Part shown: positions 8,505 to 16,590 of the stretch, piece by piece
How positions within the stretch are numbered: the first letter of the stretch is position 1
Layout: each line of letters starts with the position of its first letter
Assembly: GCA_002723385.1 (NCBI GenBank)
Contig: PBNY01000024.1
Location: 40,612 to 104,611, forward strand
Source of the DNA: Oceanospirillaceae bacterium
GTDB taxonomy: Bacteria > Pseudomonadota > Gammaproteobacteria > Pseudomonadales > Oceanobacteraceae
Length of the DNA stretch: 64,000 nt
Reading direction: 5' to 3'
Position numbers and translations under genes: made by a program
Notes under the pieces: generated by a model
Database searches by the model: none
What the model saw: the letters and a program-made list of their open reading frames with translations, nothing else
Told to the model about the DNA's origin: nothing

Positions 8505-9668
8505 TCAAATCCCCCAGGTGACGTCATCATGGTCGTCGATACAGTTATCACGAAAATCCGCAAGGGAATCATCGATACAGATACTGTCGCTGCCAGTGTT
8601 GTAGAGTCTCAGCTCCTCACCGTCGACATAGACACGAACCAGCATCCATTCATCGTCTTCCAGTCCTGAAAAGTCGCTGCATGCTCCGGTACAGTCCAGG
8701 TCGATATCAGCATCGTAGATAGTCACCAGATTGTTGGAATCCGGGTCTTTCAGCTCGCTCCCACGCAGAATCATTCTGAAGTCATTGGACGAACCGACAT
8801 AGGAGTCCGGGTTACTGTCGTCTTCGTCCAGCGTCACCTTGGTGATAGTGCCGCCATCGGACACCGTTTTGATCACGTCAATGGTGTACTGCGAGCCCCA
8901 TTCAGGAGTAAACCCGTCAATACCACCCTCGAGCTGCAATAATTCAAAATCGTCCGAGCTGTTCACCTTGTACACCAGACACATGGAGGCTTCTGCCAGC
9001 CCGCAGTCGGACTGGAACCAGCCTATGATCCAGGAGACCTTGCTTTCACCTTCGCAATCGCTGGAGAAATCGTCTTCGGAAGACGCACAAATCACGCTGT
9101 TCAATTCGATTCCGGGAACATCTCCACCGGTCAATACAAACTCAAGTCGTGTTGCGTACTGGTTGGCGACTGCTTTTTCCAAAGCATCACAGGCAACGCC
9201 GCAGTCGAATGAAATTTCACCCCCCAGCTGCCAGTTAGTATCGTTGTTCTGAACCAGAATACCGGCCTGGGTATAAAGATTGATGGCGAAGGTATTTTCG
9301 CTGCTATCGACGGTTTCAGAAGCGTTCAGCCCGGTTACAACATAGCTGCTGGTTGATCCGTCATCGTTAAAGGACACCTGAACGTCCACGTCGTGGCGCT
9401 GTCCCCAGACGTAGTCCTCAAAACCGGCAAATGGCTCCTCAACCACTTCCCAGGAGTCACCGCTGTCTTCACGGATACGGAAGCAAAGTTCAGAGCTGTC
9501 GTTGTCACACTGCTCCTTGTAGTAATCCACTTCACGGGTTTCATGCTTGTCTGACCATTCCTGTCCCAGCTCAATACAGCCTGACAAGACAAGAACGAAG
9601 GTCGCCGCCGTTGCCAACCCGCGTGCGACGTGTCTCATGTTCAGTCGATCATTCCCTGTGTGGTGCAT
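8505..9668 (-). CDS. Lipoprotein with two DUF4377-like repeats
   Basis: A 387-residue exported protein with a lipobox (VLVLSGC, cysteine 31 from this start). The body holds two related units: LCFRIREDSGDSWEVVEEPF-AGFEDYVWGQ and CLVYKVNSSDDFELL-IDGFTPEWGSQYTIDV. Both follow the pattern C-L/F-x-V/I-R...W/F...I-x-G-F...G...Y-x-(I/V)-x-V that I associate with DUF4377, found in bacterial lipoproteins of unknown function. Several paired cysteines suggest periplasmic disulphides. The start at 9668 has AAGGGGAA 9 nt upstream; an internal ATG at 9638 would give a shorter signal peptide. Three bases separate it from the acyltransferase gene. Function unknown. Confidence 0.7.
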   Translation of the reverse strand: MHHTGNDRLNMRHVARGLATAATFVLVLSGCIELGQEWSDKHETREVDYYKEQCDNDSSELCFRIREDSGDSWEVVEEPFAGFEDYVWGQRHDVDVQVSFNDDGSTSSYVVTGLNASETVDSSENTFAINLYTQAGILVQNNDTNWQLGGEISFDCGVACDALEKAVANQYATRLEFVLTGGDVPGIELNSVICASSEDDFSSDCEGESKVSWIIGWFQSDCGLAEASMCLVYKVNSSDDFELLQLEGGIDGFTPEWGSQYTIDVIKTVSDGGTITKVTLDEDDSNPDSYVGSSNDFRMILRGSELKDPDSNNLVTIYDADIDLDCTGACSDFSGLEDDEWMLVRVYVDGEELRLYNTGSDSICIDDSLADFRDNCIDDHDDVTWGI

Positions 9669-9671
9669 GGT

Positions 9672-10814
9672 CTAGGGTTCCCCTTGCTGCAAGATCAATG
9701 GCATGGCGTAAACCGTCAGCGCCTGCTGTTGCAAGGCTTCGTCCTGATCCCCTATCCGTTGTTCGAGTTGCTCGGTCAGCGATGTATCCACATCACCACA
9801 AGCCAGTTCACGGTATTGGGCAAAACGGCGCTGTAACAGTGCCAATGCCGCTCGATGGATTGGCAGGATCTCAGCCATATCTCGAATCTGTCGATCAATT
9901 GCTGCCGCCATGGTATCAGCCGACTCGACTTCTTCCGGCGCGAGGGGTTGACCAAAATCCACGTAAACGGTGCCCTTGAATCCTGACACACCCGTCAACA
10001 GGCTGCGGGTATCTTCACCCTCTTCCTTGCAGTAGCTGCCATCACGAGCCTTGGCAACGAGTTCTCGCGCCTTCATCAAATCACACGGATCCCATTCATA
10101 CTGAATCGATACCGGAACCGGGCGCAGCGCGGCCATGGTTTCAGAGAAGGATTCCTTGCGGCCCCGCCCGTGTAACGCCAGCATTTTGAGTACCGCCGTA
10201 TCGGTGACATCAATACCATCTTTGGCTCGCCCTTCGCGCTGGGCAATCCAGACAGAAACGCCTTCATCCAGCGAATGGCGAATGTAATCTGACAACTGCA
10301 TCAATGCAGCCAACTTCTCGCGCTTATTGGCAATATTGCGCTTGACCAGAAAGCTTTTGTTCAGTCGCATCACATCCGCTACATCGGGATGCCCCAACAG
10401 GTTGTCACCGATGGCAATACGACTGGTTGGCCAGCCTGCCTGATGCAGAGAGTAATTGATCAGGGTTGGGTCCATCGCGATGTCACGATGATTGGAAATC
10501 CACAGGTGCCCCTCATCCGGAGACAGGTTCTCCAGACCTCGCACCACGACGCAGGTGGTGGTCTTGTCGAGTAAACGGGTGACCCATCTTTCCAGCCAAC
10601 GCTGGAAATCTTCCACAGTTTCGATGTCTGAGGTTTGCCTTTGCAAACGCCATTTCGCCACAGGGATCAGGACGTTGTGCAGCCATTCGGGCAAAGAAGC
10701 AAAGCGATAGCGTAACAAGGCCCCGACAAGCGCATCGGAGCGTGAAATACGCTCAATAACAGTCCTGACTTCAGAATTCTGATAGGGGCGAATATCGATA
10801 AACGGGTCAGACAT
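9672..10814 (-). CDS. PlsC-like glycerolipid acyltransferase
   Basis: Probable membrane-associated acyltransferase of the PlsC superfamily, expected to transfer an acyl chain to a lysophosphatidic-acid-like acceptor. The 380-residue product carries the motif ISNHRDIAMD near residues 115-125. Here the catalytic histidine and aspartate are spaced H-x5-D rather than the classical H-x4-D, although an aspartate two residues after the histidine also exists. The second block is VWIAQREGRAKDG (near 180-195), corresponding to the FPEG-type substrate motif, and RPVPVSIQYEWDPC follows as the third block. I start at MSDPFIDIRPYQ, where the family-like sequence begins; an in-frame ATG at 10871 adds 19 low-complexity residues. 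It is first of a four-gene minus-strand run. Confidence 0.82.
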   Translation of the reverse strand: MSDPFIDIRPYQNSEVRTVIERISRSDALVGALLRYRFASLPEWLHNVLIPVAKWRLQRQTSDIETVEDFQRWLERWVTRLLDKTTTCVVVRGLENLSPDEGHLWISNHRDIAMDPTLINYSLHQAGWPTSRIAIGDNLLGHPDVADVMRLNKSFLVKRNIANKREKLAALMQLSDYIRHSLDEGVSVWIAQREGRAKDGIDVTDTAVLKMLALHGRGRKESFSETMAALRPVPVSIQYEWDPCDLMKARELVAKARDGSYCKEEGEDTRSLLTGVSGFKGTVYVDFGQPLAPEEVESADTMAAAIDRQIRDMAEILPIHRAALALLQRRFAQYRELACGDVDTSLTEQLEQRIGDQDEALQQQALTVYAMPLILQQGEP

Positions 10815-10937
10815 GGGTGTATATAACTCAAACAGCAACGGGCGCGGGGATGATGCCTGAACTGACGCCATCTGTTAAGGCATGGAGCGACCTGTTATAA
10901 ACAGCCAGTGACTGACCAAAACCAATTGAGGTAAACC

Positions 10938-11333
10938 ATGAGCCAACTTTGGCAAGCTGCAGCCCCTTCCACTCAAGAGCCAGACAGTGAACTTCTCATT
11001 CGTCTTGCTGGAACGGCAGACGCGTTGATGGCGAGAGAACCGCTTGAAGCCAATCAGGAAGACATGGAACAGATCGAAGCCTGGTTGGCTCAGCCTGCCG
11101 AAAAATGGCTGCATCTGATTCAGCAACTGCCACAGGAGCAATGGCTGAATCTGGCAATATTCTTCACCGTTGCAGAAGAGCAAACCAGTCACTGGCAGTG
11201 CGGCGCCAACAACCCGGCCATCGTGATTTTTCGGGAATTAAAGAAACAAGGCAAACTGCCGGACAAGCCGGTCATCCGTCACATCAAGTCACTGACGACC
11301 AACCGTTACATCCCCTACGGTGCGGCTCTCTGA
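10938..11333 (+). CDS. Conserved-looking hypothetical protein
   Basis: A soluble 131-residue protein with no signal peptide or membrane segment, not recognised as a named family. It is largely helical in appearance and rich in Trp (LWQAAAP, IEAWLAQPAEKWLHL, SHWQCGANNPA). The ATG is preceded by TTGAGGTAAACC, a good ribosome binding site. It is divergent from the acyltransferase gene and followed by a hairpin that encloses its stop codon, so it appears to be a single-gene unit. Confidence 0.7.
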   Translation: MSQLWQAAAPSTQEPDSELLIRLAGTADALMAREPLEANQEDMEQIEAWLAQPAEKWLHLIQQLPQEQWLNLAIFFTVAEEQTSHWQCGANNPAIVIFRELKKQGKLPDKPVIRHIKSLTTNRYIPYGAAL

Positions 11334-11341
11334 CGAGAGCC
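11324..11341 (+). terminator. Hairpin around the stop codon of the small hypothetical gene
   Basis: GGCTCTC-TGAC-GAGAGCC forms a perfect 7-bp stem with the TGA stop in its loop. There is no T-tract after it, so termination is plausible but unproven. Confidence 0.35.
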
Positions 11342-11400
11342 TCGGAACCATCGTCTGCACAAGCAGTCAGCGGAATCGCTACCCCGGAATAAATACCAGG

Positions 11401-13473
11401 TTACTGCGTGTGCATTCGAACGAAGTTTGGAAGCTCGCGCTTCAACTCATTCAAACGAATGGGCTTCGATAAATACCCATCCATCCCGGCCTCTTCACAT
11501 TCCGCTTTGCGGTCCGACATAACATCTGCCGACAAGGCAACGATCGGCACTGGTGTGTGAGCGTTTTCCGCCTCCCATGCCCGAATGGCACGACTGGCGT
11601 CCAGCCCATCCAGTACCGGCATATGGCAATCCATCAGCACCAGATCAAAGTCACTTTCCTGACGGGCCGAAACCGCCTCCTGACCATTGTTGGCGGTCGA
11701 GACCACACAGCCAAGGCGAGACAACATCTGCGACGTCACACGTTGATTGACCGGGTTATCTTCAGCCAACAGGATTCTGGCACCAGCCAGTTCTGGCACC
11801 GGCTGACGTGCAGTCATGGACACTCGTGGTTCAGCGGGCGCCCGGCTATAACGGGTGACCAGATGTTGTGACGAAGGCTCTTGCTGTAGCAGGCGTACCA
11901 ACAGGTCACTCAACGTATGCTGACTGATTGGCCAATCCCAGTAAGCGTGTATTCCCTGCTCCAGCAATTCCTCACCGTCATGGGTCAGCACATCCGGAGA
12001 CGACATCGCCACCCGGGTTGGATGATGCTTGACGTAATTACGGAATTCATCACTGGCACCGTCCCAGACATTACGGGAAATCACGATCATGGATGGACTT
12101 TCGCGAATCAGAACCGGCAGCATGTCATCGGCGGAAGTAAATTCACGGGTTTTCATCCCCAGCTTGCGGGCAATGGAAATCAGCAGGGTGCGATTCACTT
12201 GCAGGTCATCACAAATCCACAGGGTTTGCCCCTTCGCCACCTGTTCTTCAACAGGCTCTGGAACATCGCAGGTTGCCACCGACAGGGTGATATCAAACCA
12301 GAAGTTGGAACCAATGCCGGGCGTACTGACAACGCCTACCTGGCCACCCATCAACTCAGCCAGCCGCTTGCAAATGCTGAGGCCCAGCCCGGTACCGCCT
12401 GCAGCAGTCGACAGCTGATCGTGGCCGAGAACGTATTCATCAAACAACGTCATGGCACGATCGGCACGGATACCAATGCCGGAGTCTTCCACAGAGAATC
12501 TCAGGTGCACCGCACTGGGCAAGTGCCGAACCACAACAACGCGTAATAGCACGTGACCACGCTCTGTAAACTTGATCGCATTGGTCAGGAAATTCATCAG
12601 AATCTGACGCAGCCGAATGGAGTCACCGACCAGCAGTTGCGGTGCATCGTCATCGATGAACGATTGCATCACCAGCTTCTTCTCCTGGGCCTTGCTGCCG
12701 ACCATGTCCAGCAGTGTCTCGATCATTCTGGCAAGGTCAAAGGCTTCTTCTTCCAGTGTCAGCTTGCCGGCCTCAATTTTTGAGATATCGAGAATGTCAT
12801 TCACGATCGACAACAAATGCTCGGAGGAACTTTGAATTACGCGTAAAAAATTGGATTGCTCTTCGCTGAGTTCGGTCTGCTCCATCAGGGAAACCATGCC
12901 CAGCAGACCCGTCATCGGAGTACGGATCTCATGACTCATATTGGCCAGGAAACGGCTCTTGGCCACACTGGCGCGCTCAGCACGATGTTTGTCGTTGATC
13001 AGCTGCTGTTCGCTGCGATGGGCTTCGGTGACATCTTCCACCAGTACCATCACCGGGGCATCATGGTTGTCTGCGATTGGAATCATCTGCAGCTGCAAGC
13101 GGCAAACCGGGGCCGAAAGGTTAATGCCCAGCGCAGCCGGGACACGCTGCTCAACGACGCTGCGAAGCACATTGCGGTATTCGGTCTGGACATCATCCGG
13201 AAGGTAGTCCTGAAACAGGGCCGTCTGTTTCAGCGGAGAATCTTCATCCTGACTGGCAGCGATGGGCCGTAACAAGGGACGACTGAATCGCATGATCCGC
13301 CCCTGGGAATCAATCAGCACCAACAGTTCCGGAAACTGATGCCAAATGGTCTCCAGTTCATCGTGCTGAGCCTGACACTGACGTAATTGCTGACGGGTTT
13401 CCATCCATTGCCACGCCAGATACGCGCTGACAAGCCCAAAGAAAACAGCGCATCCAAGCAGGAACCATTCCAC
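11401..13473 (-). CDS. Hybrid sensor histidine kinase (TM-PAS-HisKA-HATPase-pseudoREC-REC)
   Basis: Membrane-anchored hybrid kinase of 690 residues. One membrane segment (4-23) is followed by a PAS-like region (about 36-150). The dimerisation/phosphoacceptor helix has [14 protein letters not shown] (His181), and the ATPase domain shows [16 protein letters not shown] and [12 protein letters not shown]. Next comes a receiver-like domain (about 395-510) that begins [10 protein letters not shown] but has no phosphorylatable aspartate at strand 3 (VISRNVWDG). A true receiver (about 565-685) carries Asp615 in [11 protein letters not shown] and the lysine in LSKPI. The start is GTG with AAGGAG 9 nt upstream. 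No HPt domain is present, so a separate phosphotransfer protein is expected. Confidence 0.93.
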   Translation of the reverse strand: MEWFLLGCAVFFGLVSAYLAWQWMETRQQLRQCQAQHDELETIWHQFPELLVLIDSQGRIMRFSRPLLRPIAASQDEDSPLKQTALFQDYLPDDVQTEYRNVLRSVVEQRVPAALGINLSAPVCRLQLQMIPIADNHDAPVMVLVEDVTEAHRSEQQLINDKHRAERASVAKSRFLANMSHEIRTPMTGLLGMVSLMEQTELSEEQSNFLRVIQSSSEHLLSIVNDILDISKIEAGKLTLEEEAFDLARMIETLLDMVGSKAQEKKLVMQSFIDDDAPQLLVGDSIRLRQILMNFLTNAIKFTERGHVLLRVVVVRHLPSAVHLRFSVEDSGIGIRADRAMTLFDEYVLGHDQLSTAAGGTGLGLSICKRLAELMGGQVGVVSTPGIGSNFWFDITLSVATCDVPEPVEEQVAKGQTLWICDDLQVNRTLLISIARKLGMKTREFTSADDMLPVLIRESPSMIVISRNVWDGASDEFRNYVKHHPTRVAMSSPDVLTHDGEELLEQGIHAYWDWPISQHTLSDLLVRLLQQEPSSQHLVTRYSRAPAEPRVSMTARQPVPELAGARILLAEDNPVNQRVTSQMLSRLGCVVSTANNGQEAVSARQESDFDLVLMDCHMPVLDGLDASRAIRAWEAENAHTPVPIVALSADVMSDRKAECEEAGMDGYLSKPIRLNELKRELPNFVRMHTQ

Positions 13474-13571
13474 TCAGAAAATCTCCTTACTGGTATTGGT
13501 TGCCCCGTTACAATCTCCCACGAACAACAAACACAAACGCCTTGTGGGTACTGTAATCACAACAACAGTGG

Positions 13572-14141
13572 TTACACACTGCCATTGTCAACACTGCTGC
13601 CGGGGCTGAATTCAGACAGCAGGTTTACCAAAACCTGCTGCCCGGACGGCCAGCTCACAATATGCCAACCAGCGCACACTTTTTCCACCTCAGGCTGATG
13701 ACACAATCGAATCCGTAATTCCAGACCTCTGTTTTTTCCCACCAGAAGCCGATCGATTGATTCCTGCGCCGCTGGTGTATCCACGATGACACCGGCTGAC
13801 TGATGCACGCCCAGCAGATAACCCAGTTGCAGTTCACTGGAAGCCACCAGGGGTTCCCAGCCAGCACAACGTCCAATGGCAGCCAATTCACCGCCCCGCG
13901 ACTCAGACCATAGCAACAGCATGGATCGCTGGGGTAATAACTCTTCTGGCACTGGCATCTGGTTTTTTTCAAGAAACGACACAAAGTCTGTCACGGGAAT
14001 CCGGTTGTCCCCCCGACCAGGCAACTTGTAGGCTTCCAGATGTCCTCGCTCAATCCAGCGGATTACGGTTCGAAAATTAACGCCGCAGAATCGTGCCACT
14101 TCTCCTGTCGTCAAAGCGCTCTTGTCTGACACTGTTCTCAT
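13572..14141 (-). CDS. Helix-turn-helix protein with a possible pseudo-receiver tail
   Basis: About 189 residues. The N-terminal part has an excisionase/MerR-like DNA-binding motif (LTTGEVARFCGVNFRTVIRW, then GHLEAYKLPGRGDNRIP). The C-terminal 110 residues alternate short hydrophobic strands and helices (MLLLWSES, WEPLVASS, AGVIVDTP), resembling a receiver fold without a clear phosphoacceptor; this is inference. The start is uncertain. I chose MRTVSDKSALTTGE because the domain begins there; in-frame starts at 14177 and 14261 also exist, and none has a strong ribosome binding site. It is divergent from the receiver protein gene at 14368 and upstream of the hybrid kinase on the same strand, which suggests a linked regulatory role. 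Confidence 0.7.
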   Translation of the reverse strand: MRTVSDKSALTTGEVARFCGVNFRTVIRWIERGHLEAYKLPGRGDNRIPVTDFVSFLEKNQMPVPEELLPQRSMLLLWSESRGGELAAIGRCAGWEPLVASSELQLGYLLGVHQSAGVIVDTPAAQESIDRLLVGKNRGLELRIRLCHQPEVEKVCAGWHIVSWPSGQQVLVNLLSEFSPGSSVDNGSV

Positions 14142-14367
14142 CCCGTTCACTGTCTTGACCTGATGGGCAAGGCCCATCACCTCATCATTATCAGTATAGT
14201 TAGCATCCGGCGAATTGAAGCCATTGCGGCACAAAAAGGGGCGAGTGACGGCATTAGTCAACTTGAGACTCCGTTCATATCATGACCGTGATGAAATTCC
14301 GTTATGCTGGGTTGGTATAGTGACAAGGCCGATTCATGCAATCTCTGACTAACACGAGCACGCTGCC

Positions 14368-16224
14368 ATGACGGGTCGAGTGATGTTGATTGATGATGAC
14401 CCCGCCACCTTGCATGCTTTGGTGTACGTACTGCGGCAGGAGGGGCTGGACGCTCACGGATTTCCGAACGCCAGTCAGGCAGTGAGCGCAATTCGGAACA
14501 GCCAGTGGGACGTGGTGGTGTGCGATTACCATCTGCCCGACGGAACTGGCATCAATGTGTGCGAGCAGATTCAGCTTTACTCGCCGTCCACCTTTCGCAT
14601 TCTCCTCTCAGGCAAGGTCAACAAGTCCACTCTCGAAGACGCGGTACGACAGGGCACCATCCATACCTTCGTGGCCAAACCCTGGAATAACGCCTTTCTG
14701 AAGCGCAGCGTTCAGGAAGGCTGTCGTCAGAGTCAGTTACTGAGCACGATTCACCGCCTCAAAAATGTCGTCAGGAACGAACACCCGGCGCTGATCACCG
14801 ATTCCAACTGGATCATTCGACTGGCAAACCATCGCTTTTGTGAGTTTCTCGGAGTTGAGGAAAACCAGATTTTTGGTCTCAATCTTTTTGCTCCAACGCT
14901 ATCGGGCGCACCACTCACCCAGGAGTCCGAGATCACCCGGCTGGTCGAAGCAGACAACACCTGGCTGGGGGATTTCACTTTTTTTGACAAGGATCGTAAC
15001 CCCGTCACAACGCGCATGGCTGTGAGCACTATCAATGTCGAACATCGCATTTGCTGTTGCCTGCCAAGGGAAAACGAGGGGATAAACCGTCCGGCCATTC
15101 CGCAAGAAGCAGGGACAGAAGCCATCAACGGCAGAGCTGGATTCAGTGAAGAGCTATCCAACAAAGAGGCCTTGTCAACTCAGCTGGTCGCCAGAGGCTA
15201 CAGCGGCAAAGACATACTGCTACTGAGCTTTTCTCCGACAGAGATTTCCGACAGTTCAGCCAGCCGGGCCTGCATCGCTCGCATTCGTCAGGCAATGGAT
15301 CGGCGGGTGACGATTCGGCCATTGGAGCCCCATATTCTTGCAGTCTTCGCCAACGATGCCGGTATCCAGGTCGACTGGGCTACTCAGGAGTCGGCCATTC
15401 TGTCGGCATTGCAAACGCCCTTGTCCCTGTACAACCAGACACGAACCGTTGACCCGGACTGCCTGAGAATCACAGTGCCGCACGCCGTGAGCGATCTGAC
15501 GGATATTTTATCCGGCTGCGCCAGCACCGAGGCCATTACCAGCATAGCCTCAGCCCCGGCGGCCACAACCGAATCATCGCCAGAACCGACTGACAATCCG
15601 TTATCGGAACTTGAAGACTGTGCGTTGCCGATTTTCAATCAACAGAACACCCTGGCCGCACTGGAAGTTCCCAATCTGATTCTCACCTCGCCAGAACGCT
15701 GGAGACGTTGGTACATCACCATGATCACCTCATGGCGGCAGCATCACCAGACGCCATTTCAGGTTCTGATCGACAGCCAGGCCCTGGATGAACAACTGCT
15801 GAACCGGTTGCTCAACACCCTCGACCCCAGCGTCAGAAAAAGCATTTGGCTGGTGCTCAGACCGCAAGACCTGAACTACTTCCGAACACTGGGGTGCAAC
15901 ATCATGCTGAAGGTCAACCCGGATCAGGAACAGGAGCCAGGCACATGGACTCTGGCTGAGTTGCAAAGCTGGTTCAAGGAACACTCTGGTGACATTCAGG
16001 GATTGTGTCTGCCGCCTCGCCAGTTCAGCTACCTGAAAAACGACACACGCAAAGGCTGCGAAATGCTGAAAAAACTGCAAGAGTCCGGGCTGACTATCTG
16101 GGCCTGTCACACGGACAGCACTGAAGCGTTGGCCGCATCCCATTTGTGCGGTGTCGACTGGCTCAGTGGCAGCGCCCTGTCAATGCCGCTCAGTGCCAAT
16201 CAATTGAACTGGTTCGCCAACTGA
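14368..16224 (+). CDS. Response regulator with PAS-like and degenerate GGDEF/EAL-like domains
   Basis: A 618-residue protein. Residues 4-122 are a canonical receiver domain (acidic cluster 9-11, phosphoacceptor Asp53 in CDYHLPDGTG, Ser81, Lys104 in VAKPW), of the type found in RpfG-like and cyclic-di-GMP regulators. Residues about 135-235 look like a PAS domain (DSNWIIRLANHRFCEFLG). Residues 260-385 resemble a diguanylate cyclase fold but I find no GGDEF-type motif. Residues 425-618 resemble a phosphodiesterase EAL barrel, ending in CGVDWLSGSALSMPLSA, yet have no EAL motif or obvious metal ligands. It is therefore probably catalytically inactive and works by binding. The hybrid kinase encoded at 11401-13473 is a plausible phosphodonor. 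Confidence 0.75.
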   Translation: MTGRVMLIDDDPATLHALVYVLRQEGLDAHGFPNASQAVSAIRNSQWDVVVCDYHLPDGTGINVCEQIQLYSPSTFRILLSGKVNKSTLEDAVRQGTIHTFVAKPWNNAFLKRSVQEGCRQSQLLSTIHRLKNVVRNEHPALITDSNWIIRLANHRFCEFLGVEENQIFGLNLFAPTLSGAPLTQESEITRLVEADNTWLGDFTFFDKDRNPVTTRMAVSTINVEHRICCCLPRENEGINRPAIPQEAGTEAINGRAGFSEELSNKEALSTQLVARGYSGKDILLLSFSPTEISDSSASRACIARIRQAMDRRVTIRPLEPHILAVFANDAGIQVDWATQESAILSALQTPLSLYNQTRTVDPDCLRITVPHAVSDLTDILSGCASTEAITSIASAPAATTESSPEPTDNPLSELEDCALPIFNQQNTLAALEVPNLILTSPERWRRWYITMITSWRQHHQTPFQVLIDSQALDEQLLNRLLNTLDPSVRKSIWLVLRPQDLNYFRTLGCNIMLKVNPDQEQEPGTWTLAELQSWFKEHSGDIQGLCLPPRQFSYLKNDTRKGCEMLKKLQESGLTIWACHTDSTEALAASHLCGVDWLSGSALSMPLSANQLNWFAN

Positions 16225-16314
16225 CACCTCTGGCCAACAACTCCGGGATTCGTTGCCCGCGCCAGTGATGTATCATGGCCAGCATTGTCTGAACCCAGCC
16301 CGAGGATCACCACC

Positions 16315-16575
16315 TTGAACAAAGACCAAGCCTATCACCAGATAGCACTGGCCTGTCTGAAAACCCTGCGTAGCGGTAATGCCGCCTCCAACGAAGACAC
16401 CGCCAAAGCCCTGTACGAGTCCATCGACGCAGCGTTTGAGCAACAGTTCGCGCTGGTGCTGGCGGAACTCCAGGACAGCCAGGCGCGTCTTAACGCCATC
16501 AAACACCTTGATCCGAATCGTCACTCCCTTGCTGACGCGCTTGAGATCATCGACCACAACGGAACCGCACACTAA
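16315..16575 (+). CDS. Small hypothetical protein upstream of the M16 protease
   Basis: A soluble, helical-looking protein of 86 residues (MNKDQAYHQIALACLKTLRS), not recognised as a named family. I choose the TTG at 16315 because CGAGGATCACCACC directly before it gives a good ribosome binding site. A TTG at 16285 is in frame, but that site would then lie inside the gene. It ends 15 bases before the protease gene and is probably co-transcribed with it. Confidence 0.6.
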   Translation: MNKDQAYHQIALACLKTLRSGNAASNEDTAKALYESIDAAFEQQFALVLAELQDSQARLNAIKHLDPNRHSLADALEIIDHNGTAH

Positions 16576-16590
16576 ATACTAGGAGTCGGC

